Assembly (NCBI GenBank): GCA_021208565.1
Contig: JAJOJN010000077.1
Span: 1-43,020 of the forward strand
Reading direction: 5' to 3'
DNA from: Nitrincola sp.
GTDB taxonomy: Bacteria > Pseudomonadota > Gammaproteobacteria > Pseudomonadales > Balneatricaceae
DNA: 43,020 nt
A program made the translations under genes and the position numbers. The notes below the pieces were generated by a model. It was not told the DNA's origin. It saw nothing but the letters and a program-made list of their open reading frames with translations, and did no database searches. Position 1 is the first letter of the stretch, and each line of letters begins with the position of its first letter. Positions 1 to 8,922 of this stretch are shown here, piece by piece.

Positions 1-17
1 TGTTTACAATAAGATGG

Positions 18-326
18 TTATTTAAAGCGTAACAGGTTAGACAGTTTGGGATCCGGATTGTCACTCTTGCGATAAATTAACGCAATATTACCTATTTCTT
101 GAACGAGAGTTGCTTCAACAATTTCGCAAAGCTCTTTTATCATCTGTCGCTTCAGGTCTCTGTCACCTACAGAAAACTTTACTTTAATCAGTTCGTGATC
201 CGCTAGTGCACGATCTGTTTCAAGTTGGATGTTTTCACTTAGACCATTACCGGCAACCATAATGATTGGGTTAAGATGGTGTCCAAGAGTGCGAAAACGC
301 TTTTTTTGCTCAGGTGATAAGCTCAT
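18..326 (-). CDS. yhbY: YhbY/CRS1-YhbY (CRM) domain RNA-binding protein
   Basis: A 102-residue protein made of a single CRM domain, a fold that binds RNA and associates with pre-50S ribosomal particles. It shows the family pattern: an N-terminal SLSPEQKKRFR helix, a GNGLSENI loop matching the conserved GxxG-like loop of E. coli YhbY, then HELIKVK and a C-terminal IGNIALIYR strand. I chose the ATG at 326 because MSLSPEQK aligns with the E. coli N-terminus; an in-frame ATG at 377 would add 17 residues without family support. It is transcribed away from ftsH. In E. coli and Pseudomonas the partner between yhbY and ftsH is rlmE, which is absent here. Family assignment is secure; the exact molecular role is still loosely defined in the literature. 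Confidence 0.9.
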   Translation of the reverse strand: MSLSPEQKKRFRTLGHHLNPIIMVAGNGLSENIQLETDRALADHELIKVKFSVGDRDLKRQMIKELCEIVEATLVQEIGNIALIYRKSDNPDPKLSNLLRFK

Positions 327-660
327 ATTAGAATAGCTACCTTGTGAATAATGTTTGTATGTACTGTCTTTGAACATGATTTTACATGAGCCACTGAAAT
401 GATTATAGCAATAATGCTCAGTATGCGAGGTGATCGTTTGATCTTTAGTGACATCTGTAACGTAACAGGAACTGTCACAGCAAAATTGGGTCAGAAGGAA
501 TGCACAAGTATCATTGAGATTCCTAATAGAAAAGAATGTAAAATTAGCGGCTAACTATTAAAGCGATAGATATTATCTTGGTAAAGTTTCAAGCGGAAAG
601 CGGTAGCTGTGATATGATGACCTGCGGGTCATAAAGTTAAGTTGAACTGAGGGTGTACCT
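327..660. other. Divergent yhbY/ftsH intergenic region (no rlmE)
   Basis: This 334-base gap separates the divergent yhbY and ftsH genes. On the plus strand there is an extended -10 motif (TG at 610-611, TATGAT at 613-618) that could serve ftsH, with no convincing -35, and a small GACC/GGTC hairpin just after it. The only plus-strand reading frame I found is 41 codons from ATG 423 to TAG 546-548, without recognisable similarity. No rlmE-like SAM-methyltransferase motif is visible in any frame. Confidence 0.6.
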
Positions 661-2781
661 TTGAACGATATGGCAAAAAATTTAGTGTTGTGGCTAGTGA
701 TAGCGGCAGTACTGTTAACTATTTTTAATAACTTCAGTAGCGAGCCTCAGCAAGGAAAGCTTTCCTATTCTGAGTTCGTGCAGGAAGTTCAAGCAGGCCG
801 TGTCTCAAGCGTCTTGATCGATGGCTTTACCATTACAGGTCAGCGTCAGACGGGTGAAAGCTTCACCACCATTCGTCCTGCTGTTCAAGATCCAAAATTG
901 ATTGATGATCTGTTGGCTAACAACGTACTCATCGAAGGTAAGCAGCCTGAGGGTCAGAGCATCTGGACTCAGTTGCTAGTCGCTGCTTTCCCAATACTAA
1001 TCATTATCGCCATCTTCATGTTTTTCATGCGACAGATGCAAGGCGGAGCCGGCGGTAAAGGTGGTCCTATGTCCTTTGGTAAATCCAAAGCGCGTATGAT
1101 GAGCGAAGATCAGATTAAAACCACTTTTGCCGATGTAGCGGGTGTTGAAGAAGCCAAAGAAGAAGTGGCTGAGCTGGTTGATTATCTGCGTGACCCTGGC
1201 AAATTCCAGCGCTTAGGTGGACACATTCCCCGTGGTATTTTGATGGCGGGTTCACCGGGTACTGGTAAAACCCTGTTGGCTAAAGCTATTGCTGGTGAAG
1301 CAAAAGTTCCTTTCTTCAGTATTTCGGGTTCAGATTTCGTCGAGATGTTTGTTGGTGTGGGTGCGTCGCGTGTTCGTGACATGTTTGATCAAGCCAAAAA
1401 ACATGCGCCTTGTATCATTTTTATCGACGAAATTGATGCTGTGGGTCGTAGCCGTGGTGTTGGCCTCGGTGGTGGTAACGACGAGCGTGAGCAGACCCTT
1501 AACCAGCTTCTGGTTGAAATGGATGGTTTTGAAGGGACAGAAGGTATTATCGTCATTGCAGCGACCAACCGACCTGACGTTTTGGATCCAGCGCTACTTC
1601 GTCCTGGTCGTTTTGATAGACAAGTGCATGTTGGTTTGCCTGATATTCGCGGTCGTGATCAAATTCTCAAAGTTCATATGCGTAAAGTGCCTCTGGGTGA
1701 CGATGTGCGCTCAGACTTGATTGCTCGCGGAACTCCGGGATTCTCGGGTGCCGATCTGGCTAACCTGGTCAATGAAGCGGCATTGTTTGCTGCTCGTGGT
1801 GGAAAGCGTACCGTCGGAATGGATGAGTTTGAGAAGGCTAAAGACAAAATTATGATGGGCGCTGAGCGTCGATCCATGGTGATGTCTTATAAAGAGCGTT
1901 TAAATACGGCTTACCATGAATCAGGTCATGCTATTGTGGGTCGTTTGATGCCCGATCATGATCCCGTGTATAAAGTTTCAATTATCCCTCGTGGTAGAGC
2001 ATTGGGTGTCACTATGTTCCTGCCTGCGGAAGATCGCTACAGTCATAGTAAACAGGGTATCTTGTCCCAGATCTGCTCGTTGTATGGTGGTCGAATTGCT
2101 GAGGAGATGACGCTGGGTAAAGAGGGCGTCACTACGGGTGCATCGAATGACATTCAGCGTGCCACTACGCTCGCCAGAAACATGGTTACCAAATGGGGTT
2201 TGAGTGATACCTTGGGACCACTCTTGTATGCTGAAGAAGATGATGATCCGTTTGGTCGTGGTATGGGCGGTGGCTCTAAGCCTAAATCTGAAGAAACTCA
2301 GCGTTTAATTGATGCTGAGGTTAAAAAGATTATTGATGAGTGTTATCAGCGTGCTTACAAGATTTTAACGGATAATAGAGATATTCTTGATTCCATGACT
2401 GAAGCCTTGATGAAGTATGAAACGATCGGGTCTAAACAGCTTGATGAGTTAATGGCTCGTCAACCTGTGAGTGAGCCTGATGGTTGGCAAGAAGATTCAA
2501 GTAAGGCGGAGAATAAGGGATCTCAGTCCTCAGCAGATTCTTTTGAAGGTCAGAAAGACACTGTTACGGAAAATGACAGTTCAGATTCTGGAAAGGCTAG
2601 ACCGGATGAAGATATGCCAATCGTTGATGAATCAGATAGCGAAACGCAAAGCAGTGATCTTGACGCCGCTGAGCAGCCTGAAACTCCAGTTGATCAGGAT
2701 GATGATGCGTCTGCAAAAAAAGATCACAATCCTTGGAATGAGCCCAAAAACAATGATCCATGGGGATCAGGTAGAAGTTAA
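661..2781 (+). CDS. ftsH: ATP-dependent zinc metalloprotease FtsH
   Basis: Membrane-anchored AAA+ protease that degrades regulators such as LpxC and sigma-32 and misassembled membrane proteins. Two membrane segments (about residues 8-22 and 102-123) flank a periplasmic domain. The AAA+ module follows, with Walker A GSPGTGKT (197-204), Walker B IIFIDEID and the second region of homology ending RPGRFDRQ. The peptidase has HESGH (419-423) and a third zinc ligand, D497 in GASNDIQ. The TTG at 661 follows GAGGG at good spacing; ATG 670 (MAKNL..., as in E. coli) is the alternative. At 706 residues it is longer than E. coli FtsH (about 644) because of an acidic, low-complexity C-terminal tail after residue 610. 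Walker A has Ser where most homologues have Pro (GPPGTGKT). Confidence 0.97.
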   Translation: MNDMAKNLVLWLVIAAVLLTIFNNFSSEPQQGKLSYSEFVQEVQAGRVSSVLIDGFTITGQRQTGESFTTIRPAVQDPKLIDDLLANNVLIEGKQPEGQSIWTQLLVAAFPILIIIAIFMFFMRQMQGGAGGKGGPMSFGKSKARMMSEDQIKTTFADVAGVEEAKEEVAELVDYLRDPGKFQRLGGHIPRGILMAGSPGTGKTLLAKAIAGEAKVPFFSISGSDFVEMFVGVGASRVRDMFDQAKKHAPCIIFIDEIDAVGRSRGVGLGGGNDEREQTLNQLLVEMDGFEGTEGIIVIAATNRPDVLDPALLRPGRFDRQVHVGLPDIRGRDQILKVHMRKVPLGDDVRSDLIARGTPGFSGADLANLVNEAALFAARGGKRTVGMDEFEKAKDKIMMGAERRSMVMSYKERLNTAYHESGHAIVGRLMPDHDPVYKVSIIPRGRALGVTMFLPAEDRYSHSKQGILSQICSLYGGRIAEEMTLGKEGVTTGASNDIQRATTLARNMVTKWGLSDTLGPLLYAEEDDDPFGRGMGGGSKPKSEETQRLIDAEVKKIIDECYQRAYKILTDNRDILDSMTEALMKYETIGSKQLDELMARQPVSEPDGWQEDSSKAENKGSQSSADSFEGQKDTVTENDSSDSGKARPDEDMPIVDESDSETQSSDLDAAEQPETPVDQDDDASAKKDHNPWNEPKNNDPWGSGRS

Positions 2782-2801
2782 CTGGGCAATCCTTTCTGAT
2801 C

Positions 2802-2824
2802 AAAGCCGGCAATCGCCGGCTTTT
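2802..2824 (+). terminator. Rho-independent terminator after ftsH
   Basis: A perfect 9-bp stem (AAAGCCGGC/GCCGGCTTT) with an AATC loop ends in a T run. It lies 20 bases after the ftsH stop and before folP, so folP may depend on read-through or on its own promoter. Confidence 0.85.
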
Positions 2825-2871
2825 GTGTATACTAGGCACCAAATTTTCTGCAAAAGATCATGGGATATAAC

Positions 2872-3741
2872 ATGACTGCTTTATCTCTACTTCAGTGTGG
2901 CAAACGAGAGTTAGATCTATCAACGCCCGTTGTGATGGGAATTTTAAATATTACACCAGACTCTTTTTCTGATGGTGGGCAGTTTTATACCAAGAGCTAT
3001 CTAGACTTAGGCACAGTAATGGATAAGGCTGAGCGAATGCTAAAGGATGGCGCAAAAATATTGGATGTAGGTGGCGAGTCTACCCGTCCAGGAGCCAAGC
3101 CAGTCACTGTTGCTGAGGAAATGGATAGAGTCTTGCCAGTCATAGAGCGTTTAGTGGCATTGGATGCGGTGATTTCTCTTGATAGCAGTTCGCCAGAGGT
3201 GATTAGCGAAGCTGTTAAGTTGGGTATTGGTATCATTAATGATGTTAGAGCCTTGCGAAAAGAAGGTGCCTTAGCTGTTGCGGCAGAGTCTGGGCTTCCT
3301 GTTTGTCTTATGCATATGCAGGGAGATACTCCTCAAACCATGCAACTTGATCCAAGTTATCAATCCGTTGTGGATGAGGTGAAAGACTTTTTGATGCTTC
3401 AAGTTGAGCGTTGCTTGACTGCAGGCGTTGCCAAAAAAAATATTCTTATCGATCCTGGATTTGGGTTTGGAAAAGACCTGAGGCATAATTTGACCCTGCT
3501 GAATAGACTGGATCAATTGGTTGCACTGGGATATCCCTTGCTGAGTGGTACTTCACGAAAAAGCATGTTGGGTCTGATTTCGGGTAAGCCTGCTGATCAG
3601 CGACTTGTTTCCAGTGTGGCTAGTGCCTTACTAGCGGCACAAAAAGGAGCTGCTATTCTCCGTGTTCACGATGTGGCAGAAACAGTGGAAGCGTTAAACA
3701 TATGGAAAGCAACTTGTAATGAGAGTTGGGAGAGTAATTAG
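2872..3741 (+). CDS. folP: Dihydropteroate synthase
   Basis: Condenses 6-hydroxymethyl-dihydropterin diphosphate with p-aminobenzoate to give dihydropteroate in folate synthesis; it is the sulfonamide target. The TIM-barrel signatures are all present: VMGILNITPDSFSDGG, GESTRPGA, ISLDSSSPEV (usually DTS), ININDVRA-like IINDVRAL, LMHMQGDTPQTM, DPGFGFGK and SGTSRKSM. I prefer ATG 2872 (289 residues) because GGGA lies six bases upstream of it; ATG 2860 has no good ribosome site. The stop codon abuts the glmM start (3742), so the two are probably translationally linked, as in many Gammaproteobacteria. folK, earlier in the same pathway, is elsewhere in this window (22.3-22.7 kb). Confidence 0.95.
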   Translation: MTALSLLQCGKRELDLSTPVVMGILNITPDSFSDGGQFYTKSYLDLGTVMDKAERMLKDGAKILDVGGESTRPGAKPVTVAEEMDRVLPVIERLVALDAVISLDSSSPEVISEAVKLGIGIINDVRALRKEGALAVAAESGLPVCLMHMQGDTPQTMQLDPSYQSVVDEVKDFLMLQVERCLTAGVAKKNILIDPGFGFGKDLRHNLTLLNRLDQLVALGYPLLSGTSRKSMLGLISGKPADQRLVSSVASALLAAQKGAAILRVHDVAETVEALNIWKATCNESWESN

Positions 3742-5090
3742 ATGGCGCGCAAGTATTTTGGAACGGATGGTATTCGAGGTGAAGTCGGTACTTTTCCAAT
3801 CACACCTGACTTTGTATTAAAGCTGGGTTGGGCAGCAGGTTGTGTATTTGCTCGTGAAGGACGCAGCAAAATAGTCATCGGTAAAGACACTCGAATTTCG
3901 GGTTACATGTTTGAGTCCGCGCTTGAGGCAGGTCTTTCGGCTGCAGGTGTTGATGTGCTTTTAACAGGTCCAATGCCGACGCCTGCGATTGCCTATTTAA
4001 CCCGTACATTCAGGGCAGATGCTGGAATCGTGATCAGTGCATCGCATAACGCATATCAAGATAATGGTATAAAGTTCTTCTCCGCCAAGGGTACAAAGCT
4101 TGATGATGCAATCGAACAGGCAATTGAAGCGCAAATGGATCTGGCTATGTCTACGGTTAGTTCAAGTGAGCTAGGTAAGGCAAAGCGTATAGAGGATGCT
4201 GCAGGGCGCTATATTGAATACTGTAAGGGGGCTGTTAACGGTAATTTGAGACTTAAAGGTCTAAAGATAGTGCTCGATTGTGCTAATGGTGCTACCTACC
4301 ATGTTGCGCCTAATGTTTTTGAAGAGTTGGGTGCTCAGGTTTATGAAATTGCGTCTAATCCGAATGGTTTAAACATTAATCACCAGTGCGGTGCGACTGA
4401 CGTTAAAGCACTGCAAAAAACAGTAATTGACCAGAAAGCTGTTTGGGTATCGCGTTGGATGGAGATGGTGATCGTTTGATCATGGTCGATCATCAGGGTG
4501 AGATAGTCGACGGTGACGAACTGCTCTACATTATTGCGATCTCTATGAGAGAGCAGGGGTTGTTGGCTGGTGGCGTTGTGGGTACGCTGATGTCTAATTT
4601 TGGTCTAGAGCAAGCGTTTAAGCGAGAAAATATTCCTTTTGTCAGGGCAAAAGTGGGTGATCGCTATGTGATGGAGCAGCTCAAAGCTAGAGGTTGGGAT
4701 TTAGGTGGTGAGAGCTCTGGTCATATAGTGTGTAAGCAGTTTAGCACAACAGGTGATGGTACATTGGCAGCTTTGTTAGTGCTAAAGGCTATGTCAGATG
4801 CAGGCAAAAAACTTGCTGAGTTAAAAGTGGGTGTGACTAAGTTGCCGCAAAAAATGATCAATGTGATTGTGCCAAAAGGGGTGGACCCTTTATCAGTCGA
4901 CGCTGTTCAAGCAGCAGTCAAAGAAGCTGAAAACACCTTGGGAGAAACTGGACGTGTTTTGTTGCGTCCATCGGGTACCGAACCATTGATCAGGGTGATG
5001 GTTGAAGGTGAAGATGCAGGTTTAGTAAATCAGCTGTGTGAGACACTATCGAAGTCAGTAGAAAAAGCGTTAGCGGCACTTGTATCCTGA
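3742..5090 (+). CDS. glmM: Phosphoglucosamine mutase (frameshifted in this sequence)
   Basis: Interconverts glucosamine-6-phosphate and glucosamine-1-phosphate on the way to UDP-GlcNAc for peptidoglycan and LPS. The phosphoserine loop is SASHN (catalytic Ser about residue 101), the metal loop DGDGDR is encoded at 4458-4475, and the sugar/phosphate loops GESSGH and [12 protein letters not shown] follow. The frame breaks at 4441/4442: one base (most simply the A of a GAT codon) is missing, so ...DQKA changes frame before ...[11 protein letters not shown]. Restoring it gives K-A-D-L-G-I-A-L and a full-length protein of about 449 residues, the normal size. As the gene is essential I treat the break as a sequence error. 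It starts directly at the folP stop. Confidence 0.93.
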
Positions 5091-5137
5091 ATTCAACTCA
5101 GTTAAGATTTGCGCCTCTTTTAAAAGGAGACATATCA

Positions 5138-5917
5138 ATGCGTAAAGCGCTGGTAGCTGGAAACTGGAAAATGCATGGAAGGGTCGATCAAAATCTAAAG
5201 TTGATCGAAGCGCTAATTCCGGCATTGTCTAACTTAAAAGAGGCTGTCGATATTGTCGTATGTCCTCCGCTTGTCTATTTAAGTCAAGTAAATGAGTTGA
5301 TAGCGAATACATCTATCGCACTGGGTGCACAAGATGTATCAAGATTCGATAGAGATGGTGCTCATACGGGCGACTGTTCGGCCGATATGTTGGCTGATGT
5401 TGGTGCTTCATATGTTTTGGTTGGTCACTCCGAGCGCAGAAGTGAGCAGAATGATACGGATGAGCGTGTGTCTCAGAAGTTAGCATGCTTACTTAAGGCT
5501 AATCTAAAGCCGATTCTGTGTGTTGGTGAGACACTAGAGCAGCGAGAAGCGGGTCAGGTTGAAGACGTTATTGCGACTCAAATTGAGTTGGCGATTTCAG
5601 GTCTTAGTGTTGATGACCTGAAAGAATTGCTAATCGCATACGAACCTGTTTGGGCCATAGGTACTGGTAAGACAGCTAGCCCAGAGCAGGCTCAGGACGT
5701 TCATGCGTATATTCGTGAGTTACTGGGTGCGCGATTTGGCAGCGGTTTCGCTAAGCAAATCACAATCTTATATGGTGGCAGTGTTAAAGCTGCAAATGCG
5801 GCAGAGCTATTTGGTCAACCCGATATTGATGGTGGTTTGATTGGTGGTGCAGCATTAATTACTGAAGAATTCACGGCTATCTGTAGCGCTGCTGCTAATA
5901 GCCCAAAAAATGGTTGA
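5138..5917 (+). CDS. tpiA: Triosephosphate isomerase
   Basis: Interconverts dihydroxyacetone phosphate and glyceraldehyde-3-phosphate in glycolysis and gluconeogenesis. It is a 259-residue TIM barrel with the substrate-binding N9/K11 (GNWKMHG), electrophile H97 (VGHSERR), the catalytic base E169 in AYEPVWAIGTG, and the phosphate-binding GGSVKAANA and GLIGGAAL loops. AAAGGAGA sits just upstream of the ATG. Its stop lies 4 bases before the preferred secG start, an order (glmM-tpiA-secG) shared with Pseudomonas. Confidence 0.97.
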   Translation: MRKALVAGNWKMHGRVDQNLKLIEALIPALSNLKEAVDIVVCPPLVYLSQVNELIANTSIALGAQDVSRFDRDGAHTGDCSADMLADVGASYVLVGHSERRSEQNDTDERVSQKLACLLKANLKPILCVGETLEQREAGQVEDVIATQIELAISGLSVDDLKELLIAYEPVWAIGTGKTASPEQAQDVHAYIRELLGARFGSGFAKQITILYGGSVKAANAAELFGQPDIDGGLIGGAALITEEFTAICSAAANSPKNG

Positions 5918-5921
5918 TATA

Positions 5922-6290
5922 ATGGAAACACTGGTTCTGATTGTTCACGTTTTACTCGCTGCTGCCATTATTGCTTTGGTGTTGCTTCAGCAGGGTAAGG
6001 GTGCAGAGGCGGGTGCTTCATTTGGTGGCGGTGCGTCACAAACAGTATTTGGTAGTACAGGTAATGCGGGCTTTATGGTCAAAATCACAGCGCTTGTCGC
6101 TGCTATTTTGTTCGCAACCAGCTTCGCGTTAGCTTACTTTGCAAAAGAGCGCGCTATGAGTGTTAGTGAGGTGGGTATTCCTTCTTTGCAAGTCATCGAG
6201 GCTGCCGCTGAAAGAGCTCAAGAGTTACCTGCTTTGGAAATCCCTAGATCAGTTGCGCCTAGCTCATCTGATATTCCAAGCGCAGATTAA
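5922..6290 (+). CDS. secG: Preprotein translocase subunit SecG
   Basis: Small SecYEG channel subunit that assists SecA-driven export. Two membrane segments (about residues 2-20 and 50-70) flank the conserved cytoplasmic loop LLQQGKGAEAGASFGGGASQTVFGS. The C-terminus is Ala/Pro/Ser-rich and variable, as usual. I chose ATG 5922 (METLVLIVH, 122 residues) over ATG 5910, which would overlap tpiA and add MVDI; neither has a strong ribosome site. It is followed, as in E. coli, by a leucine tRNA. Confidence 0.93.
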   Translation: METLVLIVHVLLAAAIIALVLLQQGKGAEAGASFGGGASQTVFGSTGNAGFMVKITALVAAILFATSFALAYFAKERAMSVSEVGIPSLQVIEAAAERAQELPALEIPRSVAPSSSDIPSAD

Positions 6291-6310
6291 TAGTTCCAAG
6301 TTGCTTTTGA

Positions 6311-6339
6311 TTGACAGTTTACACAGCTAGTGCTGTAAC
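6311..6339 (+). promoter_or_regulatory. Sigma-70 promoter for the tRNA pair
   Basis: A perfect -35 TTGACA (6311-6316), a 17-base spacer and -10 TGTAAC (6334-6339) carrying an extended-10 TG at 6331-6332. The predicted start, about 6346, lies roughly 15 bases before the leucine tRNA. Confidence 0.7.
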
Positions 6340-6360
6340 GCATTTAGTTGTTCACGTTTT

Positions 6361-6446
6361 GCCGACGTGGTGAAATTGGTAGACACGCCATCTTGAGGGG
6401 GTGGTGAGCCTAGCTCGTGCCGGTTCGAGTCCGGCCGTCGGCACCA
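6361..6446 (+). tRNA. leuU: tRNA-Leu (anticodon GAG)
   Basis: An 86-base class II tRNA with a paired GCCGACG/CGTCGGC acceptor stem, the long variable arm of tRNA-Leu, the T loop GGTTCGAGTCC and an encoded CCA end. The anticodon loop reads CTTGAGG, so the anticodon is GAG. The position directly after secG matches leuU of E. coli. Confidence 0.95.
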
Positions 6447-6455
6447 TGTTTTTAT

Positions 6456-6532
<77 letters not shown>

Positions 6533-6572
6533 TTTTAGAAAATACCATTGTGGCGTAAAAAATTTGCTAAGG

Positions 6573-6601
6573 TTGTTAGCAGGTGTGTCAGTTGCTATAA
6601 T
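6573..6601 (+). promoter_or_regulatory. Strong sigma-70 promoter downstream of tRNA-fMet
   Basis: TTGTTA (6573-6578), a 17-base spacer and a perfect TATAAT (6596-6601). Transcription would begin near 6608 and meet the first of two tandem terminators about 150 bases later. It may drive the rimP-nusA-infB operon with an attenuated leader, or a separate small RNA. Confidence 0.65.
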
Positions 6602-6758
6602 ATGGCAGCTTTAATGGTAAGGGCTTAAACTTTGAAATCTAGTTGGATTCTTAGGTATTAAGCTGGCGAGATGTCTTGGATTTTTGTATGTGTTAGTCCA
6701 TTGCGCTCTTTGAGGTTTCATTTTGTGCGCCTGTTTTACGACCGGTGCATGAAAAAGA

Positions 6759-6784
6759 AAAAAGCCCCTCTTTAGGGGCTTTTT
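6759..6784 (+). terminator. Rho-independent terminator 1 in the rimP leader
   Basis: An 11-bp perfect stem (AAAAAGCCCCT/AGGGGCTTTTT) with a CTTT loop and a T tract; symmetrical, so it could act on both strands. Confidence 0.85.
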
Positions 6785-6813
6785 CGTAGGTGAAAAAGGG
6801 ATGATAGCCAGTG

Positions 6814-6842
6814 AAAATGGGTCCAAAAGCGACCCATTTTTT
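6814..6842 (+). terminator. Rho-independent terminator 2 in the rimP leader
   Basis: A 10-bp perfect stem (AAAATGGGTC/GACCCATTTT), a 7-base loop, and a T run extending to 6842. It follows terminator 1 by 29 bases. Confidence 0.75.
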
Positions 6843-6918
6843 GTTGGTAAACTCAGTTTTCACCTGAAAAGGTGGACTGTTTTTAAAGGCGCTTAGCGCG
6901 CCGAAGAGGTGAAATAGA

Positions 6919-7374
6919 GTGTCAGCTAAAATTAATCAGCTGGAAGCGTTAATAAAGCCTGTGATTGAGTCTCTGGGGTTAGAACTTTGGGGTGTTGAAT
7001 TTCAGTCGGCAGGTAAGCGAAGCACGCTGAGAATTTATATTGATGGACCTGAAGGTGTGACCGTAGACGATTGCGCGCGAGTCAGCCATCAAGTCAGTGG
7101 TGTTTTAGATGTTGAAGACCCTATTACAGAGCAATATCTGCTAGAGGTTTCTTCACCAGGTATGGATCGCCCTCTGTATACATTAGCTCAATATCAGACA
7201 TACGTAGGTCACATACTAGAGGTTAGGTTGAGAGTGCCATTTGAAGGTCGCCGTCGTTTTAAAGGTGTCCTGAACGGTGTAGAAGGTGACGAGATTTTAT
7301 TAGTCGTAGATGACAACGAATACATGCTGCCGATTGATTACATTGATCGAGCGAGACTTGTGCCGCAATTTTAG
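6919..7374 (+). CDS. rimP: Ribosome maturation factor RimP
   Basis: A 151-residue cytoplasmic factor for 30S subunit maturation. Family blocks are clear: LIKPVIESLGLELWGVEF, STLRIYIDGPEGVTVDDCARVSHQVS, VLDVEDPI, EVSSPGMDRPL and the C-terminal DYIDRARLVPQF. The start is GTG 6919, preceded by GAGGTGA at good spacing. It heads the rimP-nusA-infB-rbfA-truB-rpsO-pnp cluster, which links transcription elongation, translation initiation and RNA turnover. Confidence 0.96.
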   Translation: MSAKINQLEALIKPVIESLGLELWGVEFQSAGKRSTLRIYIDGPEGVTVDDCARVSHQVSGVLDVEDPITEQYLLEVSSPGMDRPLYTLAQYQTYVGHILEVRLRVPFEGRRRFKGVLNGVEGDEILLVVDDNEYMLPIDYIDRARLVPQF

Positions 7375-7404
7375 CGTTTTAAAGATTCAGGTGAGGCTGG
7401 GTAG

Positions 7405-8895
7405 ATGAATAAAGAGATATTATTAGTTGCTGAAGCCGTTTCAAATGAGAAGGACGTGCCTAAGGCAGTCATCTTTGAAGCGATCGAAGTTGCGTTGGCA
7501 ACAGCAACCAAAAAACGATATGACGAAGAAGCTGATATTCGTGTTCAAATTGATCGTGCCACTGGTGATTATGAGACTTTTAGACGCTGGTTAGTAGTTG
7601 ATAACACAGCTGTTCCAGCACTAGGTACAGAGCTGACCTTAGAAGAAGCATTGGAAATTGATACGTCGCTTAAACCTGGTGATATTCATGAAGAACAGGT
7701 GGAGTCGGTCGCTTTCGGTCGTATCGCTGCACAAACAGCTAAGCAAGTTATTGTTCAGAAAGTGCGTGAAGCAGAACGTGCCAAAGTCGTTGATCAATAC
7801 CGTGATCGCCTAGGCGAGTTGATCGCAGGTACAGTTAAAAAGGTAACACGTGACAATTTGATTATTGATCTCGGTAATAATGCCGAAGCACTCTTGCCAA
7901 GAGAGCACTTGCTACCACGTGAAAGCTTCCGAATGGGAGACCGTGTTAGAGCGGTGCTTGACGAAGTGAGAGCTGAAGGACGTGGGCCTCAGTTAATTCT
8001 GAGCCGTACAGCACCAGCAATGTTAGTGGAGCTCTTCAGTCTCGAAGTGCCAGAAGTGGCAGAGGAAGTGATCGAGATACGCGCAGCTGCTCGTGATCCC
8101 GGCTCGCGTGCCAAAATCGCCGTTAAAACGAATGATGGTCGTATCGATCCTGTAGGGGCGTGCGTAGGAATGCGCGGTTCACGTGTTCAGGCTGTCACCA
8201 ATGAGTTAGGTGGTGAGCGTGTTGATATTGTCCTTTGGGATGATAACCCCGCCCAGCTCGTGATCAATGCCATGGCGCCTGCCGAAGTGGCCTCGATTGT
8301 GATTGATGAAGACAGCCATTCTATGGATGTTGCCGTTGCTGAAGAAGCTCTCGCCATGGCAATAGGTCGAAATGGACAGAATGTGCGCTTGGCGAGTGAG
8401 ATGACCGGATGGAAGCTCAACGTCATGAGTGAGTCTGAAGCGCAAGAGAAACATCAATCTGAAGTCGGTCGTGTACTGAATCTTTTTATTGAGCACCTCG
8501 ATGTGGATGAAGAACTCGCGCAAGTGTTAGTGGATGAAGGTTTTACCTCTCTAGAAGAAGTGGCCTACGTTCCAGTGGACGAGATGCTTGAAATCGACGG
8601 TTTCGATGAGGATATCGTTGAAGCACTCAGAGCGCGTGCAAAAGATGTATTACTGAATTTAGCCATCGCCAACGAAGAGCAATTAGAGTCCAGTGAGCCT
8701 GCTGAAGATCTATTGACGATGGAAGGAATGGATCGTGCCCTTGCCTATCAATTAGCAGCGAAAGGTGTCACGACAATGGAAGATCTCGCAGAGCAATCTG
8801 TCGATGAGTTAATTGAAATTGAGGGGCTTGATGAAGAGAGGGCGGCTGAATTGATTATGACAGCACGTGCGCCTTGGTTTTCAGAAGGTCAGTAA
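7405..8895 (+). CDS. nusA: Transcription termination/antitermination protein NusA
   Basis: RNA polymerase-binding elongation factor controlling pausing, termination and antitermination. The 496 residues show an N-terminal RNAP-binding domain (1-125), an S1 domain (about 133-198, from [13 protein letters not shown]), two KH domains ([14 protein letters not shown] and [18 protein letters not shown]), then two acidic helix-hairpin repeats (about 365-425 and 440-490, each with an L.....VD(EM/EL)(L/I)EI.G pattern). The AR repeats that bind the alpha subunit are typical of Gammaproteobacteria. It lies 30 bases after rimP. Confidence 0.97.
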   Translation: MNKEILLVAEAVSNEKDVPKAVIFEAIEVALATATKKRYDEEADIRVQIDRATGDYETFRRWLVVDNTAVPALGTELTLEEALEIDTSLKPGDIHEEQVESVAFGRIAAQTAKQVIVQKVREAERAKVVDQYRDRLGELIAGTVKKVTRDNLIIDLGNNAEALLPREHLLPRESFRMGDRVRAVLDEVRAEGRGPQLILSRTAPAMLVELFSLEVPEVAEEVIEIRAAARDPGSRAKIAVKTNDGRIDPVGACVGMRGSRVQAVTNELGGERVDIVLWDDNPAQLVINAMAPAEVASIVIDEDSHSMDVAVAEEALAMAIGRNGQNVRLASEMTGWKLNVMSESEAQEKHQSEVGRVLNLFIEHLDVDEELAQVLVDEGFTSLEEVAYVPVDEMLEIDGFDEDIVEALRARAKDVLLNLAIANEEQLESSEPAEDLLTMEGMDRALAYQLAAKGVTTMEDLAEQSVDELIEIEGLDEERAAELIMTARAPWFSEGQ

Positions 8896-8922
8896 CAGTC
8901 AACGGAGAAGAGGGACCCATTT

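Larger units (their letters stand above)
6533..6918 (+). other. Leader region between tRNA-fMet and rimP
   Basis: A 386-base stretch without a convincing protein gene. In order it holds a strong sigma-70 promoter (6573-6601), about 150 bases of untranslated sequence, two Rho-independent terminators (6759-6784 and 6814-6842), a small CACCT/AGGTG hairpin with a GAAA loop (about 6862-6875), and a GGCGC/GCGCC hairpin immediately before the rimP ribosome site. The layout suggests transcription attenuation ahead of rimP-nusA-infB; that is inference. Confidence 0.6.

Noticed and set aside
423-548. 41-codon plus-strand ORF between yhbY and ftsH
   Set aside because: No ribosome site, no recognisable similarity and no clear coding pattern; too short to support.
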